Source: Clostridium saccharobutylicum DSM 13864
GTDB lineage: Bacteria; Bacillota; Clostridia; Clostridiales; Clostridiaceae
DNA length: 64,000 nucleotides
Assembly: GCF_000473995.1 (NCBI RefSeq)
Contig: NC_022571.1
Span: forward strand, 408,501 to 472,500
Direction: 5' to 3'
The translations under genes were made by a program, and so were the position numbers. How positions within the stretch are numbered: the stretch's first letter is position 1; every line of letters begins with the position of its first letter. This document shows positions 19,983 to 28,449 of this stretch, piece by piece. Below the pieces are notes generated by a model, which was not told the origin of the DNA, did not search any database, and saw only the letters and a program-made list of their open reading frames with translations.

Positions 19983-20069
19983 TTAACTTTGTGGAAAATA
20001 TAAGATTATTATCTTGATATAAATTTGCAAGGATAGATTTTTGCTATAATTGCTTAAATCTATGCTATT
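19983..20069 (-). pseudogene. Fragment of a second integrase gene
   Basis: About 85 bases closely match, in the same orientation, an internal part of the integrase gene (about 18930-19012: ACTTTGTG, AAAATA, AAGATTATTATCTTGATATA, AGATTTTTG, AATTG, TTAAATCTAT in order). It is too short to function and looks like a scar of a related element or of a partial duplication. The remainder of 19833-20103 is AT-rich and empty. Confidence 0.65.
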
Positions 20070-20103
20070 AATAATAACATTGTAAATTCAATAATTTGAT
20101 TAA

Positions 20104-20592
20104 CTACATACTAATCAAATTATTGAATAAATTATCTTTCTTTTCAACTTTAAAATATGGTTCGAAATATAAGTAATGGTTTTCAGTCTCGACAAAATAG
20201 CCATAACGTTTTTTATAATTAGTTATGGCATTTATTAGATGTTCTTCTGTAACTTCTAAATATTGTGCAATTTCAAATCTACTAACTGCCCCATATTCAT
20301 AAGCTTTAATTAAATCAGGTATTTTAACAGTACGCTCATATCCCCATCTACGAGCTCTAACTTCTTGTTTTTTATTAACAATTTTATTATCATCAATAAT
20401 ATTTCCATAGGAAGTTTCATGATGCCCAATTTCTTCGCTAAGAATGCACTTCTTTTCTACATTAGTAGATACTTTAAGATTTATTAAAATTTTATTATCT
20501 TTGTAAGCTCCTTTTAAATTCACATACATATTTTTTTCTTTAACCTTGATGCCTTTTTCTTCTGCTTCAATTAGTAAATTCTCATAAGTCAT
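20104..20592 (-). CDS. ImmA/IrrE-family metallopeptidase-like protein
   Basis: 162 residues. The centre has CILSEEIGHHETSYGNI, the zinc-protease helix of ImmA-type phage proteins, though the first His of HExxH is replaced (SEEIGHH), as in several clostridial members. It is followed by ARRWGYERTVKIPDLI and a C-terminal winged-helix-like part. ImmA proteases cleave the adjacent phage repressor to trigger induction. It sits next to a CI-like gene on the same strand, so a repressor-antirepressor pair is likely. Start ATG 20592 has AGGGGTGA upstream. Confidence 0.8.
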   Translation of the reverse strand: MTYENLLIEAEEKGIKVKEKNMYVNLKGAYKDNKILINLKVSTNVEKKCILSEEIGHHETSYGNIIDDNKIVNKKQEVRARRWGYERTVKIPDLIKAYEYGAVSRFEIAQYLEVTEEHLINAITNYKKRYGYFVETENHYLYFEPYFKVEKKDNLFNNLISM

Positions 20593-20687
20593 TTTGTCAC
20601 CCCTAAATTAGTAAAAAATAATCATATTTAATTCAAGTAAGTAAAGTAGTTTTTGAATTATTTGAGTATAAATTAAGATTTTAAGAA

Positions 20688-21050
20688 TTAGAATTCATCA
20701 TTAAACAAAATATCAATATAGTCATTGAGTAATTTTAGTTTTTGTGGAGTTAAATTTTTTTCTTCTAAATGTGCAGCAACAGTACTAATTTGTTTTTTCT
20801 TTTCATCATGTGAAGTATTTTTTGATGAAGAGCTTGGCTCATTTAAAGATTTAGTTTGAAATACTTCATCAATTGATACTCCAAGAGCAGTTGCTATTTT
20901 ATTTAATAATTCCATGCTTGGTTCTCTTTTATTATTTAATATATAGCTAATATGAGTAGGGCTTACACCAACCATTTCAGCTAATTTTTTAGATGTAATA
21001 TTCTTAACAGTCATTAATCTCTTAATATTATCAGATAACACATTAAACAC
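20688..21050 (-). CDS. CI-like XRE repressor
   Basis: 120 residues with a clear N-terminal helix-turn-helix: NIKRLMTVKNITSKKLAEMVGVSPTHISYILNNKREPSMELLNKIATALGVSIDEVF. The C-terminal part (~75-120) is polar and probably dimerises. It is transcribed away from a Cro-like gene, with shared operator palindromes in the 210-base gap. It likely maintains the integrated state. Confidence 0.88.
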   Translation of the reverse strand: MFNVLSDNIKRLMTVKNITSKKLAEMVGVSPTHISYILNNKREPSMELLNKIATALGVSIDEVFQTKSLNEPSSSSKNTSHDEKKKQISTVAAHLEEKNLTPQKLKLLNDYIDILFNDEF

Positions 21051-21175
21051 CTCTTGAACTAATTGTTTATATTTATTATAAACTTACAGTTAATATTTGG
21101 CAACAATAAACTTCCAAAAAATGAGATAATATTAGGAAATAGAAGAAAAAATGTAAATTTTATCATAATACATTA

Positions 21176-21216
21176 AACTTTAAGTTCATACACAACTTTC
21201 TAATTAACTTTAAGTT
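21176..21216. promoter_or_regulatory. Paired repressor operators
   Basis: Two copies of the palindrome AACTTTAAGTT (21176-21186 and 21206-21216), 30 bases apart, lie next to TATAAT (21220-21225) of the rightward promoter. A weaker third copy, AACTTACAGTT, is at 21081-21091. The spacing of about three helical turns suits cooperative binding. Confidence 0.65.
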
Positions 21217-21261
21217 CAATATAATATAAACAACAAGTTAATTTTTGGAAGGAGATGTCAT

Positions 21262-21453
21262 ATGAATAAAATTGATAAACTAAGAAAAAGAAAAGCTCTA
21301 AGTTACAATGATATAGCAAAATCTGCAAGTATATCGGCACAGTATGTATATCTTTTAGCAAAAGGAAAAAGAAGTAATCCAAGTCTAGAAAAGATGAGGG
21401 CTATTGCAAATGCTTTGGATGAAAAAGTCGAGTATGTATTTAAAATTAATTAA
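21262..21453 (+). CDS. Cro-like XRE regulator
   Basis: 63 residues, almost entirely one helix-turn-helix domain (LSYNDIAKSASISAQYVYLLAKGKRSNPSLEKMRAIANALD). Start ATG 21262 follows GGAAGGAG. First gene of the rightward early operon opposite the CI-like gene; probably the lytic-side or excision-side switch protein. Confidence 0.85.
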   Translation: MNKIDKLRKRKALSYNDIAKSASISAQYVYLLAKGKRSNPSLEKMRAIANALDEKVEYVFKIN

Positions 21454-21470
21454 ATGAGGTGATGAGGCGT

Positions 21471-21665
21471 ATGGAGGAACATGTAACCAAAATGGTAATA
21501 ACACCAGTAGAATGTATTCAAATTCTTGGATGCAGTAGGAGTATGATGTATGACAATTTATTAAGAAGAAGAGATTTTCCTTGCTTTAAGATTGGAAAAA
21601 GAATTTTTATAAACAAAGAAAAGTTGCAAATCTGGATAGATAAACAATGTGAACATAAAAGATAA
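21471..21665 (+). CDS. Excisionase-like MerR/HTH_17 DNA-binding protein
   Basis: 64 residues from ATG 21471 (GAGGTGAT upstream; 21462 is an alternative start). The pattern VTPVECIQILGCSRSMMYDNLLRRRDFPCFKIGKRIFINKEKLQIWIDKQ is the helix-turn-helix plus wing of excisionase and HTH_17 proteins. Its place in the early operon and the integrase at the other side suggest a role in excision or in early control. Confidence 0.78.
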   Translation: MEEHVTKMVITPVECIQILGCSRSMMYDNLLRRRDFPCFKIGKRIFINKEKLQIWIDKQCEHKR

Positions 21666-21714
21666 TAAAACTTTAATTATAGATTTAGAAAATTTTATTT
21701 GTAGGAGCGTGAAA

Positions 21715-22875
21715 ATGATGGGAGATCTTAAATGGATAAAGTTAACTATAAGTATATTTGAAGATGAAAAAATTCGATTAATAGATGCAATGCCAGAGCG
21801 AGATACAATCCATTATGTGTGGATAAGATTACTTGTACAAGCAGGAAAAACAAATAGTAATGGTTTTATATTTCTAAGTGAAAATATCCCATATACAGAT
21901 GAAATGCTATCTACAATATTTTGCAGGCCTTTATTATCTATTAGGCTTGCTTTAAAAATACTAAAAGATTTTGGAATGATAGAAATTGATGAGAGTAATC
22001 TTATCAAAATTACAAATTGGGAAAAGCATCAAAATATAGAGGGTATGGAGAAAGTTAAGGAACAAAATAGAAAAAGAGTTGAGAAGTATAGGGAAAAGAA
22101 AAGACAACTTAAAGTTGCAGCTGAAGAATATGGAGAAAATACAAACCAAATTCAAAGTGATGAACAAATTACTTCAGATAATTCTGTGAAAGGCTCAAAT
22201 GTTTTTAAAAATGATGAAAATAATTTAAGTGAAAAGTTAGGTGAAAATAACTGCAATGCTACACAAAATTTATGTAATGTAATGCAAAATTCTTGTGATG
22301 TTACAGAAGATTTATGTAACGTTACTGTAACGGAACAGAATAAGAAAGAGACTAAGAATAAGAAAGAGATTAAGAATGAGAATAAGAAAGAGAGAGAGAA
22401 TATAGATTTTTATCATGAAAAAAGTGATTTAAATCTGGAAGAATCAGAAATAGTAAAATCCTCTGTTTCTCAATCTAAAGATTCAAATACTGAATATAAT
22501 AAAAATTTAGAGGATATCAACACTAAATGTATTGAATTGGTTAAATACTCTGAAGCAATGACTGGAATACCTAATGTACTTAATTTAGGTGCACTTAAGC
22601 TAGCTATTTCAATGCATGGTAAGCAATATGTAAAGATGGCTATAGATATTGCGTTAAAGGCTAATAAACCTAATATGATTTACATTGATGGCATACTGAA
22701 AAATTGGAGAAGAGAAGGGTATCCAAGAGATGATATGGAGGTAAATAAAAATGGGATTAGAAGCTTTGGAAAGAATAACTCAGCAGATAAAAAGAAATTT
22801 GCAGGATTCAAGCCAAAGGAACCACGAAAACTTACAGAAGCTGAACGAAAGAGGGCAGAGGCAAACCTCATATAA
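21715..22875 (+). CDS. Phage replisome organiser, DnaD-type
   Basis: 386 residues from ATG 21715 (TAGGAG upstream). The N-terminal winged-helix domain (GDLKWIKLTISIFEDEKIRLIDAMPERD..., ~1-120) is the phage replisome-organiser domain. A long Lys/Glu/Asn-rich linker follows (~130-270). The C-terminal DnaD/DnaB-like domain (~280-340) ends with the YIDGILKNWRREGY signature. Such proteins bind an origin and recruit a helicase loader, here the DnaC-like product of the next gene, whose start overlaps this gene by 125 bases. The in-linker (AAGAAAGAG)n-like repeats may act as origin sequence; that is speculation. Confidence 0.87.
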   Translation: MMGDLKWIKLTISIFEDEKIRLIDAMPERDTIHYVWIRLLVQAGKTNSNGFIFLSENIPYTDEMLSTIFCRPLLSIRLALKILKDFGMIEIDESNLIKITNWEKHQNIEGMEKVKEQNRKRVEKYREKKRQLKVAAEEYGENTNQIQSDEQITSDNSVKGSNVFKNDENNLSEKLGENNCNATQNLCNVMQNSCDVTEDLCNVTVTEQNKKETKNKKEIKNENKKERENIDFYHEKSDLNLEESEIVKSSVSQSKDSNTEYNKNLEDINTKCIELVKYSEAMTGIPNVLNLGALKLAISMHGKQYVKMAIDIALKANKPNMIYIDGILKNWRREGYPRDDMEVNKNGIRSFGKNNSADKKKFAGFKPKEPRKLTEAERKRAEANLI

Positions 22876-23551
22876 GTGTGATAAATGCCGTGATACAGGA
22901 TGGATACTTGTTCCTCAAGAGAATAGGCAGCCATTAGCTTTAAGCTGTGAGTGTAGAGAAATTGAAAAGCTTAAAGATGAGTGGACGTATTCTGGAATCA
23001 ATGTGGAGCAAAGCAAACATACTTTTTCTAATTTTGAAGTTTGGAATCAAGCGTCATGTAGGATAAAGGATACTGCTGCAGCTTATTGTACTAATTTTGA
23101 TGAGATTAGAAATGATAGACGTAATAGTATTTTGCTTTGCGGACAAGTGGGTAGTGGAAAAACTCACTGCAGCATTGCAATTGCATTAAATTTCTTAAAA
23201 CAAAGAATTAAAGTGGTGTACATGCCTTATAGAGATGTTATCACAAAGATAAAACAAAATATGATTGATCAAGAATACTATAGCAAAGTAATTGCAAAGT
23301 ATCAAACATGTGAGGTCCTACTAATTGATGATCTTTTCAAGGGAAAGATAAATGACAGTGATATAAATATTCTGTTTGAAATCATTAACTATAGATACTT
23401 AAATTTTCTGCCTATTATAGTCAGTAGTGAATTTTCTATAGATAGATTACTATCATTTGATGAAGGAGTAGGATCACGAGTGTATGAAATGGCTAAAGAT
23501 TATGTTGTGGAAATTGAGAAGGATGCTAGAAATAATTATAGACTTAAATGA
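22751..23551 (+). CDS. DnaC-like helicase loader ATPase
   Basis: 266 residues. A Cys cluster (CDKCRDTGWI...LSCECRE, ~43-70) precedes an AAA+ domain with Walker A LLCGQVGSGKTHCS and Walker B VLLIDDLFKG, then sensor-like VSSEF. ATG 22751 is favoured by GGAGG eight bases upstream and makes the gene overlap the DnaD-like gene by 125 bases in another frame. It would load the host DnaB-type helicase at the element's origin. Confidence 0.88.
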   Translation: MGLEALERITQQIKRNLQDSSQRNHENLQKLNERGQRQTSYKCDKCRDTGWILVPQENRQPLALSCECREIEKLKDEWTYSGINVEQSKHTFSNFEVWNQASCRIKDTAAAYCTNFDEIRNDRRNSILLCGQVGSGKTHCSIAIALNFLKQRIKVVYMPYRDVITKIKQNMIDQEYYSKVIAKYQTCEVLLIDDLFKGKINDSDINILFEIINYRYLNFLPIIVSSEFSIDRLLSFDEGVGSRVYEMAKDYVVEIEKDARNNYRLK

Positions 23552-23676
23552 AGATAAAATATTTGAGCATTTGAAATTCAACATATTTTAAGGATGGCGT
23601 AAAACACGGCAACTTTAATCAATATAAGAATTTCTTATCTATTAAATAAATTAATATATGAGAGGAAGTTGTTAAA

Positions 23677-23919
23677 ATGAAAACATCAGGAATTATAAGA
23701 AATGTTGATCCATTAGGAAGAGTTGTAATACCAAAGGAAATGAGAAAAGTAATGGGCATCAATGAAGGAGATCCAATTGAAATAGTTAAAGTTAACAATG
23801 ATATAGTTATGAGGAAATATAGTAAGGGCTGTATTTTTTGTGGAAGTGATAAAGAGATTGTTGAATTTAATAAAGTACTTGTTTGTAGAAAATGCAAACA
23901 AGCTTTGAAAGAAGATTAA
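23677..23919 (+). CDS. AbrB/SpoVT-family regulator with Cys-pair tail
   Basis: 80 residues. The N-terminal swapped-hairpin domain, GIIRNVDPLGRVVIPKEMRKVMGINEGDPIEI, is textbook AbrB. The C-terminal half carries CIFCG...LVCRKC, a possible zinc ribbon. AGAGGAAG precedes ATG 23677. It is a DNA-binding transition-type regulator, common in clostridial phages and plasmids. Confidence 0.9.
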   Translation: MKTSGIIRNVDPLGRVVIPKEMRKVMGINEGDPIEIVKVNNDIVMRKYSKGCIFCGSDKEIVEFNKVLVCRKCKQALKED

Positions 23920-23952
23920 TTTAAAATAAAATCTGAAAAGGAGATTGGTCAA

Positions 23953-24708
23953 ATGGGTGATTTGAGAATTTTTAAAGATGAGCGTTTTGGCGAAATAAGA
24001 TGGGTAAAAGTTAATAATAAAGATTATGCAGTGGGAATTGATATTGCTAAAGCATTAGGATATAAAAAGCCAAATGATGCAATTTCAAGGCATTGCAGAG
24101 GGTCCGTGAAACACGGAGTAGGGGTAGTTACTGGAAAGAGAAAAGATGGAACGGATGCTATTCAAAATGTAGAAATGAGTGTAATTCCAGAAAGTGATAT
24201 ATATCGCTTGGTGTCAAAATCAGAATTACCAGGAGCAGAAAAATTTGAATCATGGATTTTTGATGAGGTATTACCTAGCATAAGAAAAACAGGAATGTAC
24301 GCAACAGATGAATTGTTAAATAATCCTGATTTACTTATTGCTACAGTTACAAAGTTAAAAGAAGAAAGAGAAGCGAAATTAAAAATTGAAAAGAAAATAA
24401 AGTTACTAGAATCAAAAGTACAATTTTACGATGATGTTGCAGGATCTAAAGACTCTATTGAAATGGGTCATGTTGCAAAGGTTCTTGGTATTAAGGGAAT
24501 GGGAAGAAATAGATTATTTTCATTATTAAGAGCTAAAAAAGTCTTAGACAAAAACAATATTCCATATCAGCAATTTGTAGACAGTGGTTTTTTTAGAGTG
24601 TTGGAGCAAAAATATACTGTATCCAATGGTCAAACCAAAATTAATATAAAAACAATGGTATTTCAAAAGGGTATAGATTTTATATTGAGAAAGATTAGAG
24701 AGCAGTAA
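23953..24708 (+). CDS. Phage antirepressor: BRO-N plus KilAC domains
   Basis: 251 residues. The N-terminal Bro domain (~1-110) contains VNNKDYAVGIDIAKALGYKKPNDAISRHC and GAEKFESWIFDEVLPSIRKTGMY. A coiled linker leads to the C-terminal KilAC domain (~150-251, SIEMGHVAKVLGIKGMGRNRLFSLLRAKKVL...). AAAGGAG lies upstream of ATG 23953. It likely interferes with the CI-like repressor or acts in early gene control. Last gene of the early operon. Confidence 0.9.
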   Translation: MGDLRIFKDERFGEIRWVKVNNKDYAVGIDIAKALGYKKPNDAISRHCRGSVKHGVGVVTGKRKDGTDAIQNVEMSVIPESDIYRLVSKSELPGAEKFESWIFDEVLPSIRKTGMYATDELLNNPDLLIATVTKLKEEREAKLKIEKKIKLLESKVQFYDDVAGSKDSIEMGHVAKVLGIKGMGRNRLFSLLRAKKVLDKNNIPYQQFVDSGFFRVLEQKYTVSNGQTKINIKTMVFQKGIDFILRKIREQ

Positions 24709-24732
24709 ATTAACTACTATTATAATAGATAT

Positions 24733-24779
24733 AAAAAATGGAGATTTATCCTTTTGATAAGGACAAACCTCCATTTTTT
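24733..24779. terminator. Bidirectional terminator
   Basis: A stem AAAAATGGAG/CTCCATTTTT with an extended, imperfect upper part lies between the antirepressor gene (+) and the DUF2922 gene (-). Confidence 0.85.
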
Positions 24780-24787
24780 ACTTAAAG

Positions 24788-25006
24788 CTAAGCTACATCA
24801 AATTTAGTAACTTGTCTTTGAGTTAATTGAGCACCGGATTTCTTAACTAAGTCACCGGAATTAGTTTCAAAAATATTTTTAGATATAACAGTGTCCATAA
24901 GTGCATTTACTTCATCTTTTGTAAGAGCAGATTTAACACCACTAATACTTAAAGTAGTCTTTAAACCAGCATCAGTTAAAAAAGTCATAGCTAAAGTATA
25001 TTCCAT
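24788..25006 (-). CDS. DUF2922-family protein
   Basis: 72 residues (LAMTFLTDAGLKTTLSISGVKSALTKDEVNALMDTVISKNIF) match the DUF2922 pattern of small Firmicute proteins of unknown function. ATG 25006 has GGAGG. It is the second gene of a two-gene operon with DUF1659, the usual arrangement. Known members co-occur with YvrJ and a small sigma factor; both are also in this element, 15 kb away. Confidence 0.8.
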   Translation of the reverse strand: MEYTLAMTFLTDAGLKTTLSISGVKSALTKDEVNALMDTVISKNIFETNSGDLVKKSGAQLTQRQVTKFDVA

Positions 25007-25047
25007 TTAAATTACCTCCAATCCTAAAAATTTGATTATGATCTTAA

Positions 25048-25272
25048 CTAAGCATTTACTAAACTAGAAGATTCATTAATAAAATAATCTCTAGTTTTAG
25101 CTTCCATAACACCTTTGATTGCTTCAGCAACATCATAGACATTTTGAGCAGCAGCATCTGTTTTTACACTAGAAAAAGTTTTTTTAGTGTAAACTGGAAG
25201 ACCAGCTTTATCAGTACCACTTTGAACTTCAATACTTAATGAAGCAGTTTCAATTGATTTAGTAACAGCCAT
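25048..25272 (-). CDS. DUF1659-family protein
   Basis: 74 residues (SLSIEVQSGTDKAGLPVYTKKTFSSVKTDAAAQNVYDVAEAIKGVM), a DUF1659 pattern. Function unknown. Start ATG 25272 with AGGAGGG. It heads the operon with DUF2922 and is preceded by a promoter-like block shared with the gene at 41319. Confidence 0.8.
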   Translation of the reverse strand: MAVTKSIETASLSIEVQSGTDKAGLPVYTKKTFSSVKTDAAAQNVYDVAEAIKGVMEAKTRDYFINESSSLVNA

Positions 25273-25304
25273 GTGTTTTCCCTCCTTTAATTTGTTTTCA
25301 TAGA

Positions 25305-25335
25305 GGATATATGTCTTTTTATTAAGAGTAACATT
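25305..25335 (-). promoter_or_regulatory. Shared promoter-like motif upstream of DUF1659
   Basis: On the minus strand it reads AATGTTA, 15 bases, CATATATCC. Exactly the same two blocks at the same spacing precede the gene at 41319 (41230-41260, plus strand), and CATATATCC alone precedes the YvrJ gene. It is unlike the sigma-A consensus. Confidence 0.5.
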
Positions 25336-25671
25336 GATATTAATAAAAAAATTGTACTAATTAATATTTTAGGGAATTTCATAATTAATTGATTTGTTAT
25401 ATTAAATCAATATATAGTATAAAATCATTTGTACAGAACTCTATATATTGTATTAGAGCTTTAGAATTTTTAATTATGAAATATCCATGTTTATGTAAAT
25501 AGAAGTACATTAGTATTAATAAGTTAAAATTTTTGCTTAGATTCACTTATATATGCAGATTCATAGTAAATACTAATTAAGAACAGTAGTTAAAGCTTGA
25601 AAAATATTAAAATATAAGTCTTGCTTACATTAAGTGGCAAATATGTTGGTGATGACATAAAAAGTAATTTT

Positions 25672-25763
25672 CATAGGTGATGAAGTTTGCCTTTAAACAT
25701 CTCTTAGAAGATTAATGATTTCTACTATAAATAAAAATTATAGTAGAAATCATTTTGTTTTTT
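25672..25763 (+). ncRNA. Fluoride (crcB-type) riboswitch with terminator
   Basis: The aptamer has the family's fixed parts in order: GGTGATG-AA-GTTTGCC, TTTAAAC, a short stem, then AATGATTTCTACTATA. The last segment is also the left arm of a perfect intrinsic terminator (right arm TATAGTAGAAATCATT, then TTTTG-T7), so fluoride binding would prevent termination. No fluoride exporter (CrcB or CLC-F) follows; the next gene, 195 bases on, is a sugar-binding protein with its own possible promoter. The rest of 25336-25671 is empty. Confidence 0.8.
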
Positions 25764-25957
25764 TATAATGTATGTTAATCAGTGATTAAAGTCACGTATT
25801 AAATGTAAGAATAAATTACTTGAGGTTTAACAATATAGCATATATTTTATAGTCATAGTCGTTGACTTTCTCTTACATAAGTTTGTATGAATTAACGCAT
25901 AATAATTCATATATAAAGTATAATACAAGTTGTTTAGTAGTAAATATGGAGGATAAA

Positions 25958-27031
25958 ATGAAAACATTAAAACGAATACTATTTTTTAGTATAATTACAT
26001 TTTTTATTAGTTGTATATTAATGACAAGTGGCATAGTAACTGCTAATAATATTTTGGCAGAAACAAAACCAGCAAAAGTAGCTGTATTTTTATTAGATTT
26101 TACTGATGATCTTATTTCAGCAATTGGGGAAAACTTAAAGGATATTCAAAAAGAAAATCCAGATAGAGTCGAATACACTTTTTATGATGCTAAGTCGGAT
26201 GAAGCTACACAAAATGGACAAATTGAAAAAGCATTAGATGAAGGTGTAGATCTCGTATTATTGAATATAGTTAATAGAGGAGATGCGAGGATAGTTATCA
26301 ATAGGATTAAAGAACATAATGTTCCAGTAATTTTATTTAATAGGGAACCAGTTACACCAGTGCCTATTGCATCTTATGGTAAAGCTCTCTATATAGGAAA
26401 AGATGGAACACAAGCAGGTGCGCTTCAAGGGAAAATGCTTATTGATGCATGGAATACCAGTAAAGAAGATATTGATAAAAATGAGGATAACATAATGCAA
26501 TATGTTATGTTACAAGGTGAAGGTGACAATACAGAAGCAATAGAAAGAACGAAATATTCTATCTCAACAATTGAAAAAGCTGGAATTAAAACACAAGAAG
26601 TAGCATTAAAAATTGCTGATTGGCGTGAGGACTTAGCTTATAATGCTATGAAAGAATTATTTGAAAAATACAAAGATCAAATTGAAATTATAATAGCAAA
26701 TGATGATACAATGGCTATTGGTGCTGTTAAGGCATTGCAAGAACATGGATATAATAATGGGGACATTTCAAAAACAATTCCAATTGTTGGGGTAGATGTA
26801 CTTCCAATGGTTAAAGAATTCATAGAAAAAGGATATATGTTAGGATCAGTTTATCAAGAACCAAGGGCTTATGCAGAAGCTTTGTATACGACTGGGATGA
26901 ATATGATTGAAGGAAAAAATCCTGTTGAAGGTACAAAATATACACTGGACGATACACGAGTTTCTATTCGTCTTCCTCAAACTCATTATTTTTACAGAAA
27001 TATGTTTACTGATGAAACTATTGATAAATAA
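25958..27031 (+). CDS. Periplasmic galactose/methylgalactoside-type sugar-binding protein
   Basis: 357 residues from ATG 25958 (GGAGG five bases before). A signal sequence of about 36 residues is followed by a type I periplasmic-binding fold: KVAVFLLDFTDDLISAIGENL, YDAKSDEATQNGQIEKALDEGVDLVLLNIVNRG, VILFNREP, and IIIANDDTMAIGAVKALQEHGY with PIVGVDVLP, all typical of MglB-like receptors. No ABC permease or ATPase is nearby, so it may act as a sensor or serve a remote transporter. It stands downstream of the fluoride riboswitch, a pairing I cannot explain by function. Confidence 0.85.
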   Translation: MKTLKRILFFSIITFFISCILMTSGIVTANNILAETKPAKVAVFLLDFTDDLISAIGENLKDIQKENPDRVEYTFYDAKSDEATQNGQIEKALDEGVDLVLLNIVNRGDARIVINRIKEHNVPVILFNREPVTPVPIASYGKALYIGKDGTQAGALQGKMLIDAWNTSKEDIDKNEDNIMQYVMLQGEGDNTEAIERTKYSISTIEKAGIKTQEVALKIADWREDLAYNAMKELFEKYKDQIEIIIANDDTMAIGAVKALQEHGYNNGDISKTIPIVGVDVLPMVKEFIEKGYMLGSVYQEPRAYAEALYTTGMNMIEGKNPVEGTKYTLDDTRVSIRLPQTHYFYRNMFTDETIDK

Positions 27032-27315
27032 AAATATATATATTATTGGAAAGAACTATTATTTATAAGCAGATGGAGGCATGAAGACAGGATGGCAATT
27101 AGTATCAGGAACCTGGTACTAATTTAATTCACTTAAAATAGAGTCTTATATTAATATATTTTGAAATTAAACCTACATATATTAGGAATTATGTATCACT
27201 TTTTCCATAGAATCAGCCTCATTTCCAATATTAACATCAGATCTATTTATTAAGATAGAAAAATTCCCTTCGATATATAAGTAAGACATAAGATTCTTAC
27301 GAGGTGATTTAACAT

Positions 27316-28449
27316 ATGGAATATTTATACAATAAGAGAGTTGAATTAAAAGGTTTTGATAATGATAACAGTTATCTAGAATATTTAATTAAGATGTACG
27401 GAAAAGATTCATTAAACTATCTATCATTTGAAAAGGATAGAAAAATTTTCATATCTGATAAAATAGAAGGCTTTATTGCATATGTAGTAGTAAAAAAGGT
27501 AGCTCTTTGTATAGGCGACCCTATATGTCTTAGTAATAAAAAAAGAGAATTTATTCTTGAATTTATGAAACATTGCAAAAACATGAAAATTAAACCTTGT
27601 TTTTCTTCAATAACAAAAGAAACAAGAGACATTCTTGAAAACTTAAATTTTATTGTTTCTAAATATGGTGAAGAAGCAGTAATAGAATTAAATTCTTATG
27701 AAATGATAGGTAAAAAAACCTTAAAATTACGTCAAAAAGTTAAACGAGCAGAAAATGCAGGATTAAAGTTAATAGAATATACACCTAGAAATAGTAGAGA
27801 TATGGTTTTAGAAAGTAAAATTGATGAAGTATCAGCTCAGTGGTTTAAGTCTAAAAAAGGACAATTGTCCTTCTCTGTTGGAGAAATGCACCTTAAGAAC
27901 CCAATAGATAGAAGATACTTTATTTCTTTAGATGAATGTGGTGATATTCAAGCTATTCTTATGTTTTCACCTTATAATGAGGGGAAAGGCTATTTTTTGG
28001 ATGTAATGAGAAGAAGGCTTGACTCTGTTCCTGGTGCTATGGAACATGCAATTATTACATCTGCTATGAAAATGAAAGAAGAAGGAGTAGAAGCTGTAAG
28101 CCTTGGAATTGCTCCTCTTGTTGGAATAGATTCAAAACATGAAAAAGCTACTTCGCTTGAAAAATGTATGGATTACATATATAACAATGTAAAATGTGAT
28201 TATGAATTTAAAAAATTATATGATTATAAGAAAAAATTTTCTCCTACTAACTGGGCTGTAAGATATATAGCTTATGACAAAAGCATCTCCCTAATAAAAA
28301 TAGGTTATGTTATTATAAAGGCCAAAAATGCAAACAACATACTAAAGAGTGTATTAGAAGGACTATGGGAAAAAATTAGTACCATTGAGTATAATTTTAA
28401 GAGAGAAAATTTAATATGGACTATTTATTTGAATTTATTAATATTATAA
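27316..28449 (+). CDS. DUF2156 / phosphatidylglycerol lysyltransferase-like protein
   Basis: 377 residues resembling the soluble GNAT-type domain of MprF: LCIGDPICLSNKKREFILEFMKHC, KTLKLRQKVKRAENAGLKLIEY, KGYFLDVMRRRLDSVPGAMEHAIITSAMKMKEEGVEAVSLGIAPL, and KLYDYKKKFSPTNWAVRYIAYD near the end. Such domains transfer amino acids from aminoacyl-tRNA to membrane lipid and lower surface charge. No flippase domain is present. The DedA-like membrane gene overlaps its end by 34 bases. GAGGTG precedes ATG 27316. Bases 27032-27315 hold no gene. Confidence 0.82.
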   Translation: MEYLYNKRVELKGFDNDNSYLEYLIKMYGKDSLNYLSFEKDRKIFISDKIEGFIAYVVVKKVALCIGDPICLSNKKREFILEFMKHCKNMKIKPCFSSITKETRDILENLNFIVSKYGEEAVIELNSYEMIGKKTLKLRQKVKRAENAGLKLIEYTPRNSRDMVLESKIDEVSAQWFKSKKGQLSFSVGEMHLKNPIDRRYFISLDECGDIQAILMFSPYNEGKGYFLDVMRRRLDSVPGAMEHAIITSAMKMKEEGVEAVSLGIAPLVGIDSKHEKATSLEKCMDYIYNNVKCDYEFKKLYDYKKKFSPTNWAVRYIAYDKSISLIKIGYVIIKAKNANNILKSVLEGLWEKISTIEYNFKRENLIWTIYLNLLIL

